Below, one piece after another: positions 25,884 to 34,645 of a stretch of DNA of 64,000 nucleotides. Position 1 is the stretch's first letter. Each line of letters opens with the position of its first letter. The notes beneath the pieces were generated by a model. It was not told the DNA's origin and did not search any database. It saw only the letters and a program-made list of their open reading frames with translations. The DNA comes from Rheinheimera pacifica (GTDB lineage: Bacteria; Pseudomonadota; Gammaproteobacteria; Enterobacterales; Alteromonadaceae). The translations under genes and the position numbers were made by a program. The stretch covers positions 1 through 64,000 of the forward strand of contig NZ_FNXF01000006.1 in assembly GCF_900108485.1 (NCBI RefSeq). The letters are read 5' to 3'.

Positions 25884-27311
25884 TTACGCTACCGCTGGCA
25901 CAGGTTGTAGTGATTCGTCTTTAGCGCGTACTGTTTTGTATACGTTGTACGCCATCAGCAACATACCGGTTACCACAAATACGCCACCTATAAAACGCAT
26001 CAGGTAAAATGGCATTGACGCTTCCAGGCTTTGCACAAAGCTGTAAGTTAACGTGCCGTCGGTATTTACCGCGCGCCACATCATGCCCTGCGTAATACCT
26101 GAGATCCACATTGCCACGATATACAGCACTACGCCGATAGTATGCAGCCAGAAGTGGGTGTTAATCAGGGAAATGCTGTACATGCGGGTCTGGTTATACA
26201 ACACCGGAATTAAATGATAAATCGCGCCGATAGAAATCATCGCAACCCAACCCAGAGCGCCAGAGTGCACATGGCCAATGGTCCAGTCAGTGTAATGCGA
26301 CAGCGCATTGACTGATTTGATAGCCATCATCGGGCCTTCAAAAGTAGACATACCGTAGAATGACAGCGATACAATTAAGAAACGCAAAATAGGGTCGGTT
26401 TTCAGCTTATGCCAGGCACCTGACAGCGTCATAATGCCGTTGATCATGCCGCCCCAGCTTGGCACAAACAACACTACCGACATCACCATACCTAAAGACT
26501 GAGTCCAGTCTGGCAGGGCAGTGTAGTGTAAGTGGTGCGGGCCAGCCCAGATATACAGTGCAATCAATGCCCAGAAATGCACGATAGACAAACGGTATGA
26601 ATACACCGGCCGACCAGCCTGTTTAGGTACAAAGTAGTACATCATGCCAAGGAAGCCAGCGGTTAACAGGAAACCAACCGCGTTATGGCCGTACCACCAT
26701 TGGATCATTGCATCCACAGCACCGGCGTATATTGAGTAAGATTTAAACGCACTAACCGGAATTGCCATGCTGTTAACAATGTGCAGTGCCGCCACGGTCA
26801 GAATAAAGCTGCCTAAAAACCAGTTCGCTACATAGATATGGCTGGTTTTACGCTTAACTAAAGTGCCGAAGAACACGATAGCGTAAGACACCCACACTAA
26901 GGTGATCAGGATATCAATTGGCCATTCCAGCTCGGCGTATTCTTTGCTGCTGGTTAAGCCCATTGGCAGGGTAATTACGGCGGCAATAATAACGGCTTGC
27001 CAGCCCCAGAAGGTAAACATGGCCAGTTTTTCTGCAAATAAACGCACCTGACAGGTACGCTGCACTATGTAGTAGCTGGTGGCAAATAGTGCACTGGTAC
27101 CAAAAGCGAAGATTACCGCGTTGGTATGTAAAGGACGAAGACGACTATAGGTCAACCAAGGAGTGTCAAAGTTTAATGCCGGCCAATAGAGTTGTGCCGC
27201 AATTAACACGCCCACCGCCATGCCAATAATCCCCCAGAAAACGGTGGTTAAGGCAAAGAGGCGGACAACGCTATAGTTGTAGTCAACATTTAACGATTTT
27301 GTCTGGCTCAT
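25884..27311 (-). CDS. ccoN: Cbb3 cytochrome oxidase catalytic subunit CcoN
   Basis: 475 residues with about twelve TM helices. It is the heme-copper catalytic core of the high-affinity cbb3 oxidase. Family stretches include [13 protein letters not shown] (low-spin heme His), [12 protein letters not shown] (CuB His/Tyr region), [13 protein letters not shown] and [11 protein letters not shown] (heme ligands). The enzyme reduces O2 at low oxygen tension. It is the first gene of ccoNOQP. Proximity of fnr suggests Fnr control, but I found no consensus Fnr box upstream. Confidence 0.97.
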   Translation of the reverse strand: MSQTKSLNVDYNYSVVRLFALTTVFWGIIGMAVGVLIAAQLYWPALNFDTPWLTYSRLRPLHTNAVIFAFGTSALFATSYYIVQRTCQVRLFAEKLAMFTFWGWQAVIIAAVITLPMGLTSSKEYAELEWPIDILITLVWVSYAIVFFGTLVKRKTSHIYVANWFLGSFILTVAALHIVNSMAIPVSAFKSYSIYAGAVDAMIQWWYGHNAVGFLLTAGFLGMMYYFVPKQAGRPVYSYRLSIVHFWALIALYIWAGPHHLHYTALPDWTQSLGMVMSVVLFVPSWGGMINGIMTLSGAWHKLKTDPILRFLIVSLSFYGMSTFEGPMMAIKSVNALSHYTDWTIGHVHSGALGWVAMISIGAIYHLIPVLYNQTRMYSISLINTHFWLHTIGVVLYIVAMWISGITQGMMWRAVNTDGTLTYSFVQSLEASMPFYLMRFIGGVFVVTGMLLMAYNVYKTVRAKDESLQPVPAVA

Positions 27312-27590
27312 GTTGAGTTCCGCTGCAGTTTATACTGGTTACTGATACAGGCTGTTTGCGCAGCCATTCTTGTTATAGGCAGGGTTTACATCCAGTGTTT
27401 GCTATGTTTAACCCTACCAATTTGGGGCTGCATCTTAAGGGTTTTACCCCAAAAAAGATAGGTAAAGCAGCCCGTTTTATGATTTAGAACAAAGTCGCTG
27501 CTCATTAAGTAACCAAGTGTAGCTGCTGTTTGAGGCATTTCACCAAAACAGCGTACAATATGGCAACCCTGAGCATTTATCTGGTTAGTT
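27312..27590. other. Divergent intergenic region upstream of ccoN
   Basis: 279 bases between ccoN (minus) and a lipoprotein gene (plus). An inverted repeat TTTGGGG (27421-27427) and CCCCAAA (27447-27453) is visible. I see no clean Fnr box or sigma-70 promoter pair by eye. Confidence 0.5.
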
Positions 27591-27977
27591 ATGCGTGTAT
27601 TTTATCTTTTTTTACTGCTGCTGTGCTGCCTTTGGGGTTGCAGGCCGCCTGATAAAGCGCCCGTCTCATCGCTTACACTGTTAAACGACAGCACAATACA
27701 ACTGAAACTAAGCCCGGGCGATGCGCCGGTTGAAACTCCGCTGCTATTGCAACTGACTGCAACTGATGTGCTTGGTGTCAGCGGGGAACTGACCGGCGTA
27801 TCCATGTATATGGGAAAAGTGCCGCTGCGGTTCAGTCAGCGTCACGGAATATGGCAGGCTGAGTTTTTACTCGGCGCCTGCAGCGATCCTAATATGTTGT
27901 GGCAACTACAGCTGGAGATCCAGTTTGCCGATGGCCAAACGCGTAGCCTGACTGAGCAATTTCACACCCGTTGGTAG
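27591..27977 (+). CDS. Small lipoprotein of unknown function
   Basis: 128 residues with a lipoprotein signal ending in LWGC (Cys 17 by count). The mature part is beta-rich and resembles an Ig-like or FixH-like sandwich (STIQLKLSPGDAPVETPLLLQL). I do not recognise a family. It is divergent from ccoN and may be linked to respiration only by position. Confidence 0.6.
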   Translation: MRVFYLFLLLLCCLWGCRPPDKAPVSSLTLLNDSTIQLKLSPGDAPVETPLLLQLTATDVLGVSGELTGVSMYMGKVPLRFSQRHGIWQAEFLLGACSDPNMLWQLQLEIQFADGQTRSLTEQFHTRW

Positions 27978-27999
27978 TTACTCAGCCGGCGATTTTACG

Positions 28000-28848
28000 T
28001 TATTGCGTTAGTTTAATTTGTTGCGTGAGCTGAAGTGGCGCGGCTTCCTGCAGCTGTAAGCGCGCGGTTTCAACACAGATAAATTCCAGGTAACTATCGT
28101 CGGCCAAATCTTTGGTGTTACGGCTTTTATCCTGCCACGGGTTCCAGACAATAGTGGCATCCTGGCCGCTTTGGCCAAGCTCAAGTTGTTGGGCACCGGT
28201 ATCCAGTTGCAGCTTAGCTGCTGGTTTTGCGTAGATGCGGTCAACTTCAGCCTTGAAGGTGGCTACCGGCTTACTGCTGTGCTGGTCGCTGCCGCTTACT
28301 TTGTCCTGATATTGCAACGGCAGAGGCTGTACCCGGGTATTGTCAATATTAGCAACACTGAAATAACTGTGCAGTGCTGCCTGCTGCGCTATAACAGAGT
28401 TGCACACTAAACTGATGGTTAAGCTATCGCTTAACGTTAGCTGTAACTGCAGCGTGGTTTCATCCGGGTGATAGGGCAGAGCAGGTACAGTTATCGCCAG
28501 TGTTACCGACACACTATCGGCGGTAATGTGTTGTTCGGCCAGCTGCCAAAGCCGGGTTCTTACTACACCGTGGTTGGGTAATGATTGTTGCTTTGGGTTC
28601 AGCCGGGCATCAACCGGGCCAAACCAGGGCCAGCAGACCGGCACACCGCCACGAATGGGCGTTTGGTTATGCCACTGTGCCAGTGGCGATAGCCACAATA
28701 TGTCATCGCCCGGTGCAGGCTGATAAGACAGCACCTGGGCGCCATATAAAGACACTACAGCAGAAGCTTCGCCAAATTGTAAGGTAATGCAGGGCAGATC
28801 AGTTAAATGGCCAAAACCGGTTTGCAGGTTAATTGCAGTGTTTAACAT
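28000..28848 (-). CDS. D-hexose-6-phosphate mutarotase (YeaD-like)
   Basis: 282 residues from ATG 28848, preceded by GAGGATACA; the extension to 28878 is unsupported. Aldose 1-epimerase fold motifs are visible: RGGVPVCWPWFGP and LHSYFSVANI, with the catalytic region near LHSYF and a Glu in YLEFICVE. It interconverts glucose-6-phosphate anomers. In E. coli yeaD is next to gapA, and here it again follows gapA (minus strand, about 100 bases apart). Confidence 0.85.
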   Translation of the reverse strand: MLNTAINLQTGFGHLTDLPCITLQFGEASAVVSLYGAQVLSYQPAPGDDILWLSPLAQWHNQTPIRGGVPVCWPWFGPVDARLNPKQQSLPNHGVVRTRLWQLAEQHITADSVSVTLAITVPALPYHPDETTLQLQLTLSDSLTISLVCNSVIAQQAALHSYFSVANIDNTRVQPLPLQYQDKVSGSDQHSSKPVATFKAEVDRIYAKPAAKLQLDTGAQQLELGQSGQDATIVWNPWQDKSRNTKDLADDSYLEFICVETARLQLQEAAPLQLTQQIKLTQ

Positions 28849-28904
28849 TGTATCCTCAACTAAGCTGCGTGCTGGCACAGCTGCAGCGAAAAGCAGTTAT
28901 AAAC

Positions 28905-28933
28905 AAAACAGCCAGCATAAAGCTGGCTGTTTG
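28905..28933 (-). terminator. Terminator of gapA
   Basis: AACAGCCAGC at 28907-28916 pairs with GCTGGCTGTT at 28922-28931. On the minus strand the second arm is followed by TTTTGTTT. It lies 14 bases past the gapA stop. Confidence 0.7.
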
Positions 28934-28946
28934 CGTATGCAACGCT

Positions 28947-29957
28947 TTAAACGTGCTTCATAAACTCAACGGTGTTATCAAGCATACGGTTGCTAAAGCC
29001 CCATTCGTTGTCGTACCAGCTCATCACTTTCACTAAGCGGCCGTTAACGCGGGTTTCTGTCGCATCAAAAATAGATGATTTCGGGTTGTGATTAAAATCT
29101 ATCGACACCAGCGGTAAGTCGTTTACTGCCAGTACTTCAGCCATAGTGCCGGATGCTGCGGCTTTACGGATAATGTCGTTCACTTCATCAATAGAGGTGT
29201 TACGACCAGCAATAAAGGTTAAATCTACCAGTGATACGTTAAGGGTAGGTACCCGCACGGCTAAGCCATCAAACTTGCCTACCAGCTCGGGTACAACCAG
29301 GCCAACTGCAGCGGCAGCACCGGTTTTAGTTGGGATCATCGACATAGCGGCGGCACGGGCACGGCGCAGATCAGTGTGATAGACATCGCTTAAACGCTGA
29401 TCGTTGGTATAGGCATGAATGGTAGTCATCAGGCCCGATTCAATACCCAGCGCATCATTTAACGGCTTGGCAATAGGGGCCAAACAGTTGGTGGTGCAAG
29501 AAGCGTTAGAGATAATGTTCATTTGCGGCGTTAAAATCTGCTGGTTTACGCCGTACACTATAGTGGCGTCAACGTCTTTAGCCGGGGCAGAGATAATAAC
29601 CTTTTTCGCACCGGCTTCTAAGTGTGCGCCTGCGCTTTTACGATCAGTAAACAGGCCGGTACATTCCAGCACTACGTCTATATTCAGTTGTTTCCACGGT
29701 AAGTTAGCCGGGTTGCGCTCGCTTAATGTCAGGATCTCGTCCTGATTAACATAGATAGCTTTATCATTGTGCTCGACATTGGCAGCAAAAATGCCGTGCG
29801 CAGTGTCATACTTCAGCAGGTGAGCATTAATAGCGGCATCGCCTAAATCATTAATGGCAACCACTTTAATATCGTAATTTTTGCTGCTTTCATACAAAGC
29901 ACGCAGCACATTGCGGCCAATGCGGCCAAAGCCGTTAATCGCGACACGAATAGTCAT
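28947..29957 (-). CDS. gapA: Glyceraldehyde-3-phosphate dehydrogenase, type I
   Basis: 336 residues. NAD-binding [13 protein letters not shown] and the catalytic Cys in [12 protein letters not shown] define a standard GAPDH. Asp in AINDLG favours NAD. It catalyses the oxidative phosphorylation step of glycolysis. A HexR-like box lies 46 bases upstream of its start in the divergent gapA-malQ region. A second, longer GAPDH is encoded at 54.7 kb. Confidence 0.93.
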   Translation of the reverse strand: MTIRVAINGFGRIGRNVLRALYESSKNYDIKVVAINDLGDAAINAHLLKYDTAHGIFAANVEHNDKAIYVNQDEILTLSERNPANLPWKQLNIDVVLECTGLFTDRKSAGAHLEAGAKKVIISAPAKDVDATIVYGVNQQILTPQMNIISNASCTTNCLAPIAKPLNDALGIESGLMTTIHAYTNDQRLSDVYHTDLRRARAAAMSMIPTKTGAAAAVGLVVPELVGKFDGLAVRVPTLNVSLVDLTFIAGRNTSIDEVNDIIRKAAASGTMAEVLAVNDLPLVSIDFNHNPKSSIFDATETRVNGRLVKVMSWYDNEWGFSNRMLDNTVEFMKHV

Positions 29958-30002
29958 ATTAACCCCGTCAAATAGATGTTCTGAAATGAGACAAACAAGT
30001 TG

Positions 30003-30017
30003 TGTAGTAAAATTACA
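30003..30017 (-). promoter_or_regulatory. HexR-like operator, gapA side
   Basis: TGTAGTAAAATTACA is a match to the HexR motif TGTAATNNNATTACA (one position differs). HexR is known in Shewanella and relatives to control gapA and other central carbon genes. The site is about 46-60 bases upstream of the gapA ATG. Confidence 0.75.
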
Positions 30018-30065
30018 TTATTTAGTGAGTTTTTCAAGTTTTAAACCACATGAAACCGGTTTTTA

Positions 30066-30080
30066 TGTAATTTAATGACA
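30066..30080 (+). promoter_or_regulatory. HexR-like operator, malQ side
   Basis: TGTAATTTAATGACA matches the HexR motif with one mismatch in the second arm. It lies about 75 bases upstream of the malQ ATG, so malQ-glgB-glgX may belong to the same regulon. Confidence 0.6.
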
Positions 30081-30154
30081 TAAATGAACAATGACTTTAG
30101 CCGCAATGCCGCCTAGAATGAGCGGTAGCCAACTGACTAGATTAAGGATTTCCC

Positions 30155-32341
30155 ATGGACGCCACCTTACAGGCTGAACTGATTGCATTTTGTGGCATTG
30201 AAACCGAATTTAATGATGCCTGGGGTAACGCCACTACCGTAAGTGAGCAGCATCAGCTGCAATTGTTGGCCGCACAAGGCTTTGACATTGACGATGATGA
30301 AACCGCCCGCTTGCAATTACTTGAACGGCAACTGGATTTCTGGCAACAGCCCTTGCAGGCTGTATCGGTGCAGCGCATTGATGAACCCTTGCAGTTGTTG
30401 CTACAGGTAACGCTTGAGCAAGCTAATATGGAGCTTGCGTTTACCCTGACAACAGAAGACGGCGCTAAACAGCTATTTAACCTGACTCCGGTAGAGGGGG
30501 AGTTGGTGCAGGTAGTGGTGCTGGATGAGGTTGAATATCATCAGTACCAGCATATGCTGCCACAGCAGTTGGCGGCGGGTTACCATCAGCTTAGCCTGAA
30601 TAACACCGAATTTTCGCAAAAACTGATTATTACACCCGGGCAGTGTTTTGTACCACAAAGCTTTAACAGCCAAAAGCAGTGGGGTATAGCGTTACAGTTA
30701 TATGGTCTGCGCTCAGAACGCAACTGGGGGATTGGCGATTTTACCGATCTTAGCAATACTGTTAACTATCTGGCGGGTGTCGGCGCCGATTTTATTGGCC
30801 TTAACCCTATTCATGCGCTGTATCCGGCGATGCCGGAAAGCGCCAGCCCATACAGCCCGTCGTCACGGCGCTGGCTTAATGTCAGCTATATTGATGTTAC
30901 GGCAATGCCGGGCTTTAGCCTGTGTGCCCGTACGCAAAGTCTGGTAACCGCACCGGCTTTTGTGCAGCAGCTTACGCTGCAGCGCAGCAAGGACTTTGTT
31001 GATTACAGTGGCGTAATGCAGTTAAAGCTGCCGGTAATGAAAAGCCTGTATCAATGGTTTGTTGAACAAAAAGGTAGCAGCAACAAAGCAACGAGCAACG
31101 CCTTTAAGCAGTTCAAAACAGCCGGTGCTGCCAGCTTACAGCAACTGGCACTGTATGACGCACTGCATGCATATTTGTATCAGCAAGATAGTATGTACTG
31201 GGGCTGGCCAAATTGGCCGGAAGAATACCGCGATCCGCAATCTGATGCTGTGCAGGCGTTTGCCGTTAAACATCAGGCAGAGCTGGATTTTTACTGTTAT
31301 TTGCAGTTTATTGCCCAGCAGCAACTGGCACAAGCACAACAAGTAGCAAAGGATGCGGGTATGTTGCTGGGGCTGTACCGTGATTTAGCGGTAGGTGTCA
31401 GTGAAGCCTCAACCGAGATTTGGGGCAACCCGGATTTATACTGCCGCGATGCCAGTGTTGGTGCGCCGCCGGATCCGCTGGGGCCGGCCGGACAAAACTG
31501 GGGTTTGCCGCCGATGTATCCGTATCAGCTGTACAAACAGGGCTATCAGCCGATTATTGATCTGCTGCGTGCCAATATGCAGCATGCCGGTGCACTGCGC
31601 ATCGACCATGTTATGGCACTGCTACGCTTATGGTGGGTGCCCAAAACAGCCGAAAACGCCGGTGGCGGCGCTTATGTGTATTACCCGATAATGGATTTAC
31701 TCGGCATACTGGCGCTGGAAAGCCAGCGTAATCAGGCGGTGATTATCGGTGAAGATTTAGGTACAGTGCCTGAGGGCATCCGCGAGTTGCTGGCAGCATA
31801 CAATGTGTATTCTTACCGGGTGTTCTTTTTTGAAACAGCAGCCGATGGTGGCTATATCTCGCCCATACATTACCTGGTGCAGGCCATGGCTACGCTGACA
31901 ACCCATGATTTACCCACCTTAATTGGTTTTTGGCATTGCGAGGATTTACGCCTGGGTAAAGAGCTTGGCCTGTATCAAGATCAAGCACAGTTACAGGGGT
32001 TGTATGCACAGCGCCATGCCAATAAACAGCGTATTCTTGATTCATTACACGGCCATCAAAGCTTGCCAGGCGATTACAGCCGCAGCGCCGAGAACCTGGG
32101 TATGGATCAAACGCTGAACTACGCCATGCAGCGGCATCTGGCAGCAACGTCCAGCCAGCTTTTATGTTTACAACTGGAAGACGCATTGCAAATGACACAG
32201 CCGGTAAATATTCCCGGCACCAGCAATGAATACCCGAACTGGCGGCGTAAGCTGTCTGAGCCTATAGAGCAGTGGAGCCAGAACCACGATATCAGGCAGT
32301 TGTTTACAGAGATCAGCAAGCAGCGTAAAGCTGCAAACTAA
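30155..32341 (+). CDS. malQ: 4-alpha-glucanotransferase (amylomaltase)
   Basis: 728 residues, GH77. An N-terminal extension of about 170 residues precedes the catalytic barrel, as in the long proteobacterial MalQ. Catalytic motifs: ALRIDHVMAL (nucleophile Asp), IIGEDLGTVP (acid/base Glu) and TTHDLPTLIGFW (Asp stabiliser). It disproportionates maltodextrins in the cytoplasm. It is the first gene of malQ-glgB-glgX. The ATG follows AAGGATTTCCC, a moderate ribosome-binding site. Confidence 0.94.
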   Translation: MDATLQAELIAFCGIETEFNDAWGNATTVSEQHQLQLLAAQGFDIDDDETARLQLLERQLDFWQQPLQAVSVQRIDEPLQLLLQVTLEQANMELAFTLTTEDGAKQLFNLTPVEGELVQVVVLDEVEYHQYQHMLPQQLAAGYHQLSLNNTEFSQKLIITPGQCFVPQSFNSQKQWGIALQLYGLRSERNWGIGDFTDLSNTVNYLAGVGADFIGLNPIHALYPAMPESASPYSPSSRRWLNVSYIDVTAMPGFSLCARTQSLVTAPAFVQQLTLQRSKDFVDYSGVMQLKLPVMKSLYQWFVEQKGSSNKATSNAFKQFKTAGAASLQQLALYDALHAYLYQQDSMYWGWPNWPEEYRDPQSDAVQAFAVKHQAELDFYCYLQFIAQQQLAQAQQVAKDAGMLLGLYRDLAVGVSEASTEIWGNPDLYCRDASVGAPPDPLGPAGQNWGLPPMYPYQLYKQGYQPIIDLLRANMQHAGALRIDHVMALLRLWWVPKTAENAGGGAYVYYPIMDLLGILALESQRNQAVIIGEDLGTVPEGIRELLAAYNVYSYRVFFFETAADGGYISPIHYLVQAMATLTTHDLPTLIGFWHCEDLRLGKELGLYQDQAQLQGLYAQRHANKQRILDSLHGHQSLPGDYSRSAENLGMDQTLNYAMQRHLAATSSQLLCLQLEDALQMTQPVNIPGTSNEYPNWRRKLSEPIEQWSQNHDIRQLFTEISKQRKAAN

Positions 32342-32355
32342 GTTTTGGCGTAAAA

Positions 32356-32380
32356 AGCCATAGCCTTTGTGGCTATGGCT
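32356..32380 (+). other. Stem-loop between malQ and glgB
   Basis: AGCCATAGCC at 32356-32365 pairs with GGCTATGGCT at 32371-32380. On the plus strand no T tract follows, so it is more likely a transcript-processing or stabilising hairpin. On the minus strand five Ts follow, so it could terminate antisense transcription. Confidence 0.55.
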
Positions 32381-32417
32381 GTTAAGGTAGAGACAGAAAA
32401 ACTAACAAGGATTGACG

Positions 32418-34610
32418 ATGAGTTTAGCGTTATTACAGCAGGTTAACTGTGCAGAGCCCTTCTCGTTACTTGGCTGGCAACCCCTGAAAGATGACAGCAG
32501 CGCAGGGTTACTGCTGCGGGTATATCTGCCACAGGCTACTGCTGTGAGCGCTTTCTCTGCCAAAACCGGCAAATTGCTTGGCGAGCTGACAGCAAACAGT
32601 CAATATCCGGGCGTATTTGAGCTGGTGCTGCGCAAAAAGCGCAAAACCGAAGCTTACCGCCTGACAGTACAACATGGCGATTATCAGTACCCGTTATTTG
32701 ACCCTTACCAGTTTACTGATGAAGCCTTTTACGCTGTACATTATGTGGCCAATGAGCCGGAAAACCTGTACCGCCAACTTGGTGCCCAGTTAATTACGCT
32801 GGATGTGGCCGGTAAAAGTATCAATGCCACCCGTTTTGCGGTGTTTGCCCCCGATGCAGCCAGTGTCAGCCTGATTGGTGATATGAACAGCTGGGATGGC
32901 CGTATCCACCCGATGCAGCGCACATATTGTGGTCATTGGGTATTAGTGGTGCCTGAAGTGGCCGCCGGCGTGCGTTACAAATTTGAAATTAAAGACCGCA
33001 ACGGCCATTTACTGCCACATAAGGCTGATCCTATGGCATTTTATGCCGAGCAGTATCCGTCGCATGCCTCTTTGGTGTACGACCACAGCCGTTACCAATG
33101 GCAGGACGATAGCTGGCGCAGCCGTAAACTGAGCAACCCGCTTAACAGCCCGATGAGCATCTATGAGCTGCAGGCTGGCTCCTGGCGCCGCAGTGGTGAC
33201 AACCAGCCGCTGAGTTATCGTGAACTTGCCGTCCAGCTTATTCCTTATATTCAGGATATGGGCTACACCCATATTGAATTGTTGCCGGTAATGGAGCATC
33301 CGTTTGATGGCTCCTGGGGCTATCAGCCGTTGGGGTTATTTGCACCGACATCGCGTTTTGGTACACCGGATGATTTTAAATATTTTGTTGATGCCTGCCA
33401 TCAGGCCGGTATTGGCGTTATTCTGGACTGGGTACCGGCGCATTTTCCGGAAGATGGTCACGGCTTAGCCCGGTTCGATGGCAGCCATCTTTACGAATAT
33501 GCCGATCCGCGTCGTGGCTGGCACCCTGATTGGAACTCCTGTATTTATGATTACGGCAAAGACTATGTGCGCCAGTTTCTGGTGGCCAGCGCGTTGTACT
33601 GGCTGGAGCATTTCCATATCGACGGCCTGCGTGTTGATGCCGTAGCCTCAATGTTGTACTGGGATTATTCGCGTAAAGAGGGCGAATGGATCCCCAATGT
33701 TGATGGTGGCAACCACAACTACGAGGCTATCAGCTTTTTCCGCTGGTTTAACAGCGAGGTATACCGCAAGTTTCCGCATACCATGACCATTGCCGAGGAA
33801 TCTACCTCGTTTGCTATGGTGTCACGCCCGGTTGATATGGGCGGCCTGGGTTTTGGTTTTAAATGGAATATGGGCTGGATGAACGACAGCCTGCGTTATA
33901 TCAGTAAAGATCCGGCGTACCGGCGTTATCACCACAACGACCTGACGTTTTCTATGGTGTACGCCTATAACGAAAACTTTATTTTGCCGTTGTCGCACGA
34001 CGAAGTGGTGCACGGTAAAGGCAGTTTGCTGAATAAAATGCCCGGCGATGAATGGCAGCAGGCGGCAAATTTACGTGCCTATTACGCTTTTATGTTTGCG
34101 CATCCGGGTAAAAAACTGAATTTTATGGGAAATGAGTTTGCTCAGGGCCGTGAGTGGAGCCATACCCAAAGCCTGGACTGGCACTTGCTGGATTACGACA
34201 AGCACCGCGGCATGCAGCAACTGCTGCGCGACTTAAACCACACCTACCGCCGCTGTGCCCCGCTGTATGAGTTGGATTACAGCCACGAGGGGTTTCGCTG
34301 GCTGGATCATCAGGACGCCGATAACAGCACCCTGAGTTTTTTACGCCGCGACAGCAGTGGCAAGGCAGTATATGTGGTGTGTAACTTTACCCCGTTGCCG
34401 CGTAATAACTTTTTACTGGGGGTAGAACAGGACGGCGAGTACGAGGTTATTCTCAATACCGACAGCAGTTATTACTGGGGCAGCAACTATACAGTGGGGG
34501 CCGCTTTACACAGTATCGCCATGCCATATCATGGTTTGGCACAACATATTTGCCTGCAATTGCCACCACTGGCAACACTGTATTTGCGTAAAAAGGGCGA
34601 TGCCGGTTAG
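32418..34610 (+). CDS. glgB: 1,4-alpha-glucan branching enzyme
   Basis: 730 residues from ATG 32418, with AAGG 7 bases upstream. The N-terminal CBM48 modules are followed by a GH13 barrel: DGLRVDAVASMLYWDYSR with the nucleophile Asp, TIAEESTS with the Glu, and LSHDEVVHGKGSL with the transition-state Asp. It makes alpha-1,6 branches in glycogen. Length matches E. coli GlgB (728). The frame begins at a TTG six bases earlier, which I reject on ribosome-binding-site grounds. Confidence 0.96.
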   Translation: MSLALLQQVNCAEPFSLLGWQPLKDDSSAGLLLRVYLPQATAVSAFSAKTGKLLGELTANSQYPGVFELVLRKKRKTEAYRLTVQHGDYQYPLFDPYQFTDEAFYAVHYVANEPENLYRQLGAQLITLDVAGKSINATRFAVFAPDAASVSLIGDMNSWDGRIHPMQRTYCGHWVLVVPEVAAGVRYKFEIKDRNGHLLPHKADPMAFYAEQYPSHASLVYDHSRYQWQDDSWRSRKLSNPLNSPMSIYELQAGSWRRSGDNQPLSYRELAVQLIPYIQDMGYTHIELLPVMEHPFDGSWGYQPLGLFAPTSRFGTPDDFKYFVDACHQAGIGVILDWVPAHFPEDGHGLARFDGSHLYEYADPRRGWHPDWNSCIYDYGKDYVRQFLVASALYWLEHFHIDGLRVDAVASMLYWDYSRKEGEWIPNVDGGNHNYEAISFFRWFNSEVYRKFPHTMTIAEESTSFAMVSRPVDMGGLGFGFKWNMGWMNDSLRYISKDPAYRRYHHNDLTFSMVYAYNENFILPLSHDEVVHGKGSLLNKMPGDEWQQAANLRAYYAFMFAHPGKKLNFMGNEFAQGREWSHTQSLDWHLLDYDKHRGMQQLLRDLNHTYRRCAPLYELDYSHEGFRWLDHQDADNSTLSFLRRDSSGKAVYVVCNFTPLPRNNFLLGVEQDGEYEVILNTDSSYYWGSNYTVGAALHSIAMPYHGLAQHICLQLPPLATLYLRKKGDAG

Positions 34611-34645
34611 CATAAACAACATTAATACCTAAGCAGAGCAACGCG

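Noticed and set aside
27312-27590. Fnr binding site expected before ccoN
   Set aside because: I could not find TTGAT-N4-ATCAA or a close variant on either strand, so I list no Fnr site.
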